64,000 nucleotides of DNA from assembly GCA_007679095.1 (NCBI GenBank), contig VEFU01000003.1, positions 62,001-126,000 of the forward strand, read 5' to 3'. A program made the position numbers and the translations under genes. Below are positions 57,584 to 64,000 of the stretch, piece after piece. This DNA is from Paenibacillus bovis. Its GTDB lineage: Bacteria; Bacillota; Bacilli; Bacillales; Bacillaceae_C. The notes under the pieces were generated by a model that saw nothing but the letters and a program-made list of their open reading frames with translations, had not been told where the DNA came from and made no database searches. Within the stretch, counting starts at the first letter, position 1. Each line of letters begins with the position of its first letter.

Positions 57584-58249
57584 TTAATCTGTACTTCTTA
57601 CCATCATTAATATGCCTTTTTCAAAGGAAAAAGTACCAGATTGTTGGATTAATTCATTACTAATACATAATGATGAACCAAATTCAACTGTCTTATCTGT
57701 GAGTGGATATTTAAAACCCTTTAATGTTAAGCCAATTATTTCAGAACTAAGCGGAATAAAAGACACATATTTCTTTTTCTCATCTTTAAAAATTTCATGC
57801 GTTTCAGGGAAATACACCGATAATGTATTTTGCTGATCCATTATATTTATTGGTATATGGGGATGCTGTTTTTGAAATTTCGATAACATAAATGCATTTG
57901 CCATAAAATGATCGAGTCTACCACCTGTTGCACCCCAAATAATTATTTTTTCCGGATCATGTTCCAATGCACAAAAGAGGGCCAACTCTAAATCTGTTTC
58001 ATCCTTTTCCGGGTTGGCCTGTTTTATGTTAGGAACTTTTTCTTTAATCTCTTCCCATTCACGTTCATTTATTGAATCAAAATCACCTACAGCATATGTA
58101 GGTATTATCCCTTTCTCCAATAAATAATACACTCCACGGTCAACACCCATCCAAATAGTATTACTTACGTTTTTGTATGAGTCATATTCAGGAATGTATT
58201 GTTGTGGTCCACCAGCTACAATGTATATAGCTTTTATATTTTGACTCAT
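57584..58249 (-). CDS. thiN: ThiN, thiamine pyrophosphokinase
   Basis: Converts thiamine and ATP to thiamine pyrophosphate. The 221 residues show 'YIVAGGPQQYIPEYDSYKN', 'MGVDRGVYYLLEKGIIPTYA', 'VGDFDSI' and 'DETDLELALFCALEH', the N-terminal catalytic domain signature. The C-terminal thiamine-binding beta domain follows. It overlaps the rpe stop by one base. Confidence 0.93.
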   Translation of the reverse strand: MSQNIKAIYIVAGGPQQYIPEYDSYKNVSNTIWMGVDRGVYYLLEKGIIPTYAVGDFDSINEREWEEIKEKVPNIKQANPEKDETDLELALFCALEHDPEKIIIWGATGGRLDHFMANAFMLSKFQKQHPHIPINIMDQQNTLSVYFPETHEIFKDEKKKYVSFIPLSSEIIGLTLKGFKYPLTDKTVEFGSSLCISNELIQQSGTFSFEKGILMMVRSTD

Positions 58250-58902
58250 TATTGTAACTCAGAGCGGATTTCTTCGATTGCTGCTTTACGATCTTCCTTT
58301 CCAAAAATAGCCGATCCTGCAACAAAAACATTTGCTCCTGCCTCCATACAAATTTTCGCATTGCCTGCATGTATTCCACCATCAAGTTCGATATCAACAT
58401 TTAAACCTTTACGTTCGATCATTGATCTTACTTCTTTGATTTTTGACAATACTCCAGGAATAAACGATTGACCACCAAATCCAGGGTTCACTGTCATTAG
58501 CAATACCATATCTACATCTTCAATAATATTCTCAAGTATTGATGCAGGTGTTGCTGGGTTTAAAACAACTCCAGGCTTCACACCAAGCTTCCTTATTTCT
58601 TGAATTGTTCGATGAAGGTGTGGGCATGCCTCTACATGAACAGTAATTATATCTGCACCTGCATCAGCAAATGCTTGTAAATATTTATCAGGATTTTCAA
58701 TCATTAAATGTACGTCTAAAGGTATATTAGTTACCTTCCTTACTGCTTCTACTACAAGTGGTCCCATAGTTATATTAGGAACAAAATGACCATCCATTAC
58801 ATCAATGTGAATATAATCCGCACCTGCAGATTCTACTGATCTTACTTCATCCCCTAATTTCGAGAAATCTGCTGCTAATATAGAAGGAGCGATTTTCATC
58901 AT
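58249..58902 (-). CDS. rpe: Rpe, ribulose-phosphate 3-epimerase
   Basis: Pentose phosphate pathway TIM-barrel enzyme. '[18 protein letters not shown]', '[19 protein letters not shown]' and '[20 protein letters not shown]' carry the metal and substrate ligands. Length 217 residues; the start may be either of two adjacent ATG codons. It is 1 base from rsgA. Confidence 0.97.
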   Translation of the reverse strand: MMKIAPSILAADFSKLGDEVRSVESAGADYIHIDVMDGHFVPNITMGPLVVEAVRKVTNIPLDVHLMIENPDKYLQAFADAGADIITVHVEACPHLHRTIQEIRKLGVKPGVVLNPATPASILENIIEDVDMVLLMTVNPGFGGQSFIPGVLSKIKEVRSMIERKGLNVDIELDGGIHAGNAKICMEAGANVFVAGSAIFGKEDRKAAIEEIRSELQ

Positions 58903-58903
58903 G

Positions 58904-59785
58904 TTAATATCTCACCTTTCTCTCCCGAATCTCCTGTAAAAATTGCAAATAGTTTTCATAACGGAAAGAAGCAATCACTTCGGCCTCAACAGCATCCTTC
59001 ACAGCACACTTAGGCTCATTTAGATGTAGACAGCCACGAAATTTGCAATCTCGCCCTTTTTCCTCTATTTCAAGGAAATATGAAGATAATTCTTCCGCCT
59101 CGATATCCGTAAATTCTAATGAACTAAACCCAGGGGTATCTGCTACTAACCCCGAATCGACTCTCACTAATTCGACATGACGAGTAGTATGTTTCCCACG
59201 ACCAAGATGCGTAGAAATCTCATTTGTCTTCATTTGTAAATCCGGTTGTAGTACATTAAGCAATGTGGATTTACCTACACCAGATTGGCCAGCAAATACA
59301 CTCGTCTTATCAGCGAGGAAAGGACGAATATCCTCTATCCCTTCCTCCGTCTTCGCTGACAGTAAAAGTACTTCATAGCCAATAGACTGATACAAATGAA
59401 TATATCGATTGATTTCCTCTCGCTCTTGACTATTAAGCAAGTCCGCTTTCGTAATACATATTATTGGAGAAACCATTCTTGATTCCACAATAACTAAAAA
59501 CCGATCTAATAAAGCAGGATTAAAAGCTGGTTCAGTAGCAGAGAAAACTAAAATAGCTTGATCTATATTTACAATTGGCGGTCTAACAAGTTCATTTCTT
59601 CTAGTCTTCACTTCCATAATGTAACCTTCTTTTTCATTCTCCGCTTGGAAGATTACATAATCACCTACTAAGGGAGTAATGTTGTTTTTTCGAAAAACTC
59701 CTCTCCCTCTACATTGAAAGATTTTACCGTCCGATAACACATAATAAAATCCACTAAGCGCCTTAATAATTTTCCCTTCTGCCAT
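58904..59785 (-). CDS. rsgA: RsgA (CpgA), 30S-maturation GTPase
   Basis: Circularly permuted GTPase that checks 30S subunit maturation. N-terminal OB fold; G motifs permuted as G4 'CITKADLLN', G5-type '[10 protein letters not shown]', G1 '[16 protein letters not shown]', G3 'DTPGFSS'. The zinc finger is at the C terminus ('[16 protein letters not shown]'). Length 293 residues. Genetic context with prpC-prkC fits its known regulation by PrkC in B. subtilis. Confidence 0.97.
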   Translation of the reverse strand: MAEGKIIKALSGFYYVLSDGKIFQCRGRGVFRKNNITPLVGDYVIFQAENEKEGYIMEVKTRRNELVRPPIVNIDQAILVFSATEPAFNPALLDRFLVIVESRMVSPIICITKADLLNSQEREEINRYIHLYQSIGYEVLLLSAKTEEGIEDIRPFLADKTSVFAGQSGVGKSTLLNVLQPDLQMKTNEISTHLGRGKHTTRHVELVRVDSGLVADTPGFSSLEFTDIEAEELSSYFLEIEEKGRDCKFRGCLHLNEPKCAVKDAVEAEVIASFRYENYLQFLQEIRERKVRY

Positions 59786-59802
59786 GTCACCGATCCTTTC
59801 AA

Positions 59803-61764
59803 TTATTCATTTGGATATTCTACTGTGCCAGTTTCATATTCTTCATCATCACGCATGATTTTATAAGTAGCTGTTTTACCATGTTCAACGGTAAAAACAA
59901 GTTCTTTTTCAATCGTGCTAGTGATTTCAAATTCTTCTACAGGTACTTTCATATCGTTATTCAAATCCTGAATGAAAATAATTACTTTTTGTGGTTGTGC
60001 TTCTTCTCCCTCTTCATTCAGTGGTTCATATTCAATCGTTACATTTTTTGTAACTGTTTTCGGTGATAAATCTTTTCCTTTTGAAATGACAACCGTAACT
60101 TTATCTCCTTTTGATAATTCTGTATTCGGAGCAGGACTTTGCGAAATAACTTCACCTTCTGGAACAGTTTCATGGTACTCTTCCTGTGACATATCAATCG
60201 ATAGTCCAGATAACTCTATATAACTTTCAAGTCCTTTCGCATTATAACCTGTTAAATCTCTTAAAATTACTTTTTCTTTCCCTAGACTTACAGTAAATGT
60301 AAGAACGGTATCCTCCGGTACTACTGCTTCATCTGGACCAGGAGATTGCTCCAATATGGTTCCTTCTACTTCATCGGAATGTTTTCCATTTTCTCGAATA
60401 TTTTTAAAACCTTTATCGTCTAATAACTGAGCAATTTCGTCAAATTGACGACCTGTATAATCTTCTAATGTGAATTTTTCTTTACCTATACTTAAATAAA
60501 TATCAACTTTACTTCCCTTTTTTACTTCTTTACCTGCCCTAGGGCTCGTCCTAATGATTTCACCTTCAGGAACATCATCACTATTTGCTTCCACGACTTT
60601 TCCTACTTCTAAGCCAAGATCGACAAGATGAAGTACACCTTCATCATACTCTTCACCACTAATGTCTGGTATTTCGACATTTTTCGCACTTTGAATCGCC
60701 GGAAGAATATTAGTAAAGAAAACTACTGCTAATATTAATAATGCTGTTACACCACCGACAATCCATGGCCAAATCTTCTTTTTGCGTTTTTGAGGTTGTT
60801 CTTGAGCAACATTATTTTTCGGCTCACTTTTATGAGCAATTGTTTGTTCTTGTTCATTTTTTAAGTATTCCCCATTAATAACAGGAATGGCCTTTGTTGC
60901 ATCATCATCTTCAGGAATTACAAACTTAGGCTCATGTAAACGATTAGCATCTAACGCTGTTTCTAAATCACTTTCCATTAACTCTGCACTTTCATAGCGA
61001 ATAAATGGATCTTTTGCAGTAGCTTTTAATACAATATTTTCTACACTTTGTGGAATATCCGGATTCCACCTGCTAGGAAAAGGTGTCTCCGATTGCAAAT
61101 GCTTAAGGGCAATCGAAACTGCTGATTCACCAGAGAATGGTAGCCTACCAGTTAAGAGCTCGAACATGACGATACCTAAGGAATAAATATCTGATTTCTT
61201 CGTAGCTAACCCACCACGTGCTTGTTCTGGAGACAAATAATGTACGGATCCTAATACAGAATTTGTTTGTGTAATCGATGTTGCACTAAGTGCCAAGGCA
61301 ATTCCAAAATCAGTAATCATAACGTGACCGTTATGATCAATTAATATATTTTGCGGTTTTATATCACGATGAACAATTTGATTTTGATGAGCATGAGTAA
61401 TGGCGGATGTTAATTGTTTCATTATATCGATTGTTTTTTCAAGAGGGATTGGATGAAATTGCTGTATGTATTGTTTTAATGTCATCCCATCGACATATTC
61501 CATTACAATATAATAGATGTCCTTTTCTTCCCCGATATCATATATACTAACAATGTTTTCATGTGCCAAACTTGTTGCATTTTGTGCTTCTCGCTGAAAA
61601 CGGCGAATAAACTCATCTTCATTCGCAAAATCCATTCTTAATATTTTGATAGCAACATCGCGATCTAGAATTACATCTCGTGCTAAATAAACATTCGCCA
61701 TTCCACCTCCGCCTATCATCCGGAGAACCTTGTAACGACCGCTTATTCTACTACCGATTATCAT
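59803..61764 (-). CDS. prkC: PrkC, membrane Ser/Thr kinase with PASTA repeats
   Basis: Hanks-type kinase that senses muropeptides/lipid II. Kinase domain at residues 1-270: Gly loop 'MIGGGGMANVYLARD', Lys in 'VAIKILRM', 'IVHRDIKPQNILI', 'ITDFGIALA', 'LSPEQARGGLATKKSDIYSL'. A cytoplasmic linker follows, then a membrane helix (about residues 336-358), three PASTA repeats (about 360-565) and a C-terminal extracellular domain. The ATG overlaps the prpC stop by 4 bases. Confidence 0.97.
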   Translation of the reverse strand: MIIGSRISGRYKVLRMIGGGGMANVYLARDVILDRDVAIKILRMDFANEDEFIRRFQREAQNATSLAHENIVSIYDIGEEKDIYYIVMEYVDGMTLKQYIQQFHPIPLEKTIDIMKQLTSAITHAHQNQIVHRDIKPQNILIDHNGHVMITDFGIALALSATSITQTNSVLGSVHYLSPEQARGGLATKKSDIYSLGIVMFELLTGRLPFSGESAVSIALKHLQSETPFPSRWNPDIPQSVENIVLKATAKDPFIRYESAELMESDLETALDANRLHEPKFVIPEDDDATKAIPVINGEYLKNEQEQTIAHKSEPKNNVAQEQPQKRKKKIWPWIVGGVTALLILAVVFFTNILPAIQSAKNVEIPDISGEEYDEGVLHLVDLGLEVGKVVEANSDDVPEGEIIRTSPRAGKEVKKGSKVDIYLSIGKEKFTLEDYTGRQFDEIAQLLDDKGFKNIRENGKHSDEVEGTILEQSPGPDEAVVPEDTVLTFTVSLGKEKVILRDLTGYNAKGLESYIELSGLSIDMSQEEYHETVPEGEVISQSPAPNTELSKGDKVTVVISKGKDLSPKTVTKNVTIEYEPLNEEGEEAQPQKVIIFIQDLNNDMKVPVEEFEITSTIEKELVFTVEHGKTATYKIMRDDEEYETGTVEYPNE

Positions 61765-62513
61765 TGCTCACACCCGCTTTCTTTACAGGTTTCAATGATT
61801 GCAACGGATATATTATCTTCTCCACCGTTTTGATTAGCAAGGTTTATCATCGTCAATGCTTTTTTATCAATATCTTCATCTGATTGTAAAATGGATTCTA
61901 ACTCTTGATTAGTCACTTTATTAGATAGGCCATCTGAACATAAAAGAAGTTTGTCTCCTTCTTCAAATGTTATCGTAATAATATCCATTTCAGTAACAGG
62001 TTCTGTCCCCACTGCTTTTAATAGCATATTCTTACGAGGATGTATCTCGGCATCTTCTGGTGAAATATGGCCAATTTTAATTAATTCATTTACTAGTGAA
62101 TGATCCTCTGTTAATTGTTTAAAACCATCTTCATTCAGAATATAACATCTACTATCGCCAATATTAACGATCGTTGCAAATAGGTTAGTACATATAGCAG
62201 CAACTAGGGTAGTACCCATTCCGTCTAATTCTGAATTACTTTTTGAATGATTGTAAATATCCTTATTAATATCCGTTACTTTACTACGCAACCAATTCTC
62301 TGCTTCCTCTGGTGTTTGGATATTTTCAATTTCATTCCAATGTTTTTGAAGATTAGCTACGGCCATTTGGCTAGCTACCTCTCCCGCATTATGTCCGCCC
62401 ATACCATCAGCAACAACAGCTAAATAATGTCCAGATTGGTTTAAAAACACGCCACCATCATCTTCATTGTGTCGACGAACTTTTCCGGTATCTGTTTTAA
62501 AAGTTGCCTTCAT
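61761..62513 (-). CDS. prpC: PrpC, PP2C-type Ser/Thr phosphatase
   Basis: Metal-dependent phosphatase that reverses PrkC signalling. PP2C motifs 'GKVRRHNEDDGGVF', 'AVVADGMGGHNAGEVAS', 'VNIGDSRCYI' and 'NGGEDNISVAIIE' hold the metal-binding Asp residues. Length 250 residues. It overlaps prkC by 4 bases; the 115-base gap before it holds no clear terminator or promoter. Confidence 0.97.
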   Translation of the reverse strand: MKATFKTDTGKVRRHNEDDGGVFLNQSGHYLAVVADGMGGHNAGEVASQMAVANLQKHWNEIENIQTPEEAENWLRSKVTDINKDIYNHSKSNSELDGMGTTLVAAICTNLFATIVNIGDSRCYILNEDGFKQLTEDHSLVNELIKIGHISPEDAEIHPRKNMLLKAVGTEPVTEMDIITITFEEGDKLLLCSDGLSNKVTNQELESILQSDEDIDKKALTMINLANQNGGEDNISVAIIETCKESGCEQ

Positions 62514-62628
62514 TTTTCTTTCCCCCTTACGTCCCTTTCTAAGAGCATTTCCCTAGAAAAATCTGCTCTAATTAACTATGGGAATAGATAATACTCTATT
62601 TATTGAGCATTACCAACACTTTAAGCTA

Positions 62629-63969
62629 TTACATTGATTTTTTAAAACTTGCTATGAAAAATCCATCTCCTCCAAAATCTTGGGGGAATATTTGTAAAGC
62701 ATTTGCACCTTCTTCAAGGAGGTATGTTAATGAATCAGGTAATTGTAATGGGTATTCCTCAAATTCTGGGTGATTTTGTAGAAAATCATTAATTGTCCCA
62801 TAATTCTCTTCTTTATCTACTGTACACGTACTGTACACTAGAATTCCACCCTTTTTTAATGTCTTTGCTGCTTCATTCAAAATATTTTGTTGAATATTTT
62901 TCAGATTATCAATGTCTTCTGGTTTTTTCACATATTTAATGTCCGGCTTTTTCCTTAAAACACCAAGACCTGAACAAGGTGCATCGACAAGAATTCGATC
63001 AAAAACCTCGTGTGAAAATTTTTCACTTACTTTTCTACTATCTAATACAGAAGCTTCAATATTCGATAAACCAAGACGAGCTGCATTACTTTGTATTAAT
63101 TTAACCTTATGAGAATGTATGTCTATAGCTTGTACTTTTCCTGTTCCATTTAGTAACTCGGCAATATGTCCGGTCTTACCCCCTGGTGCTGCACAAGCAT
63201 CAAGTATCGTCATATTTTCCTCTAGGTCAAGGGTATAGGCAACGATCATCGAACTTTCATCCTGAATACTTAAATACCCTTTCTCAAATGCAGTCGAGTT
63301 TGCGACATTTCCTCTTAGTATACGAATAGAGACAGGTAAGATCACGCTCGGTTCCACTTCAAACCCTTCATTTCTGAGCATGCTCAATACTTCGTCACGG
63401 GTAATTTTTGTTGTATTGACACGTGCAGTTTGAACAGGTGCTATTAAATTTTCTGCACACATTTCCTTTGTTAAGGCGAGTCCATATTGTTTCTCCCATC
63501 TTTGTACAAGCCATAAAGGATGGCTCATTTCGATAGATAACCTCTTCAAAGGATCTTTTATTTCCTCTAAAGAAGGAACACCTTGTCTTTGAATTGCACG
63601 TAAAACACCATTAACTAGACTAGCAATCCCTTTATGTCCACGCTTTTTTGCAATCTCTACTGCTTCAAATAAAACAGCTCGATCAGGTATTTTATCAAGA
63701 TAATGCATTTGATATAGGGAAAGTCTTAATAGATTCATTACCCATACTTCTAGCTTTTTCTTAATAAATGGCTGTAAAAAATAATCTAGTGTTAACTTTC
63801 GTTGCAATGTCCCATAAACAATTTCCGTTAATAAACCAACATCGGGACCTTTTATTTGATTTTTGTTAATCACTTGATTTAGCAGTAGATTACTATACGC
63901 TTGTTGTTTATCAATAGCTTCCAAAATTTCTAATGCCGATTCCCGAACATTTTTATTTTTTTTACTCAT
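62629..63969 (-). CDS. rsmB: RsmB, 16S rRNA m5C967 methyltransferase
   Basis: Methylates 16S rRNA. N-terminal NusB-like domain, then a SAM-dependent catalytic domain with 'ILDACAAPGGKTGHIAELL', 'DRILVDAPCSGLGVLRKKPD' (Cys) and 'LVYSTCTVDKEEN' (second Cys). The ATG at 63969 gives 446 residues and overlaps the fmt stop by 8 bases; a longer frame to 63990 reads into fmt. Confidence 0.96.
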   Translation of the reverse strand: MSKKNKNVRESALEILEAIDKQQAYSNLLLNQVINKNQIKGPDVGLLTEIVYGTLQRKLTLDYFLQPFIKKKLEVWVMNLLRLSLYQMHYLDKIPDRAVLFEAVEIAKKRGHKGIASLVNGVLRAIQRQGVPSLEEIKDPLKRLSIEMSHPLWLVQRWEKQYGLALTKEMCAENLIAPVQTARVNTTKITRDEVLSMLRNEGFEVEPSVILPVSIRILRGNVANSTAFEKGYLSIQDESSMIVAYTLDLEENMTILDACAAPGGKTGHIAELLNGTGKVQAIDIHSHKVKLIQSNAARLGLSNIEASVLDSRKVSEKFSHEVFDRILVDAPCSGLGVLRKKPDIKYVKKPEDIDNLKNIQQNILNEAAKTLKKGGILVYSTCTVDKEENYGTINDFLQNHPEFEEYPLQLPDSLTYLLEEGANALQIFPQDFGGDGFFIASFKKSM

Positions 63970-64000
63970 TTTCGATACCCAATCTATCACCTATTTGTAT
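63962..64000 (-). CDS. fmt: Fmt, methionyl-tRNA formyltransferase (C-terminal end only)
   Basis: Partial: the last 12 residues (IQIGDRLGIENE) before a TAA at 63962-63964. 'GDR/KxG' close to the end is typical of the Fmt C terminus, and fmt directly precedes rsmB in Bacillus. The remainder lies outside the window. Identity rests largely on context. Confidence 0.65.
   Translation of the reverse strand: MQIGDRLGIENE

Noticed and set aside
62514-62628. Terminator between rsmB and prpC
   Set aside because: Only a loosely paired AGAGCA/TGCTCT repeat without a U run was seen.

Overview
The window is a compact, AT-rich, core-chromosome segment of a motile, endospore-forming Firmicute of the family Bacillaceae, probably an Oceanobacillus/Virgibacillus/Gracilibacillus-like relative of Bacillus subtilis. 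This rests on near-complete B. subtilis gene order from fmt to cheC, on CodY, FapR, SpoVM, PrkC/PrpC and SwrD, and on strong AGGAGG-type ribosome binding sites. All genes lie on the minus strand except rpmB. I see no phage, insertion sequence, CRISPR array, tRNA or rRNA.

Layout in transcription order, right to left. (1) 64000-56473: the 3' tip of fmt, rsmB, the Ser/Thr phosphatase-kinase pair prpC-prkC, rsgA, rpe, thiN, the 26-residue spoVM, divergent rpmB, then yloU. (2) 56456-48968: fakA, recG and the FapR-controlled lipid operon fapR-plsX-fabD-fabG-acpP. (3) 48884-38900: rnc, smc, ftsY; ylxM-ffh; rpsP-khpA; ylqD-rimM-trmD; rplS with a structured leader. Protein targeting, chromosome condensation and ribosome assembly are interleaved here. 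(4) 38739-31742: lepB, rbgA, rnhB, the FliK-like/FlhB-C-like pair ylqG-ylqH, sucC-sucD, dprA. (5) 31538-25538: topA, xerC, hslV, hslU, codY. (6) 25263-1: the fla/che operon from flgB to cheC, 30 consecutive genes encoding basal-body rod, MS ring, C ring, export apparatus, ATPase complex, hook and chemotaxis signalling; it runs off the left edge inside the last few codons of cheC.

Operons are separated by short hairpin terminators that often abut or overlap the next promoter (recG/fapR, ftsY/ylxM, codY/flgB). sigma-A-type promoters with 16-18 bp spacers can be read before topA, sucC, rplS, rpsP, ylxM, fapR, yloU, rpmB and probably flgB.

Nothing looks like a new stand-alone system. The departures from the B. 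subtilis pattern are: a hook protein FlgE with a roughly 180-residue helical, Ala-rich insertion; a CheB reduced to its methylesterase domain without a receiver; an orphan FliK-C/FlhB-C pair far from the flagellar operon; loss of trmFO from between topA and xerC, where a 15-bp hairpin sits; loss of sdaAB/sdaAA between fakA and recG; an HslV with no N-terminal Ser; and a dprA without a usable ATG. Start sites were adjusted by ribosome binding site and family length where the longest reading frame was implausible.
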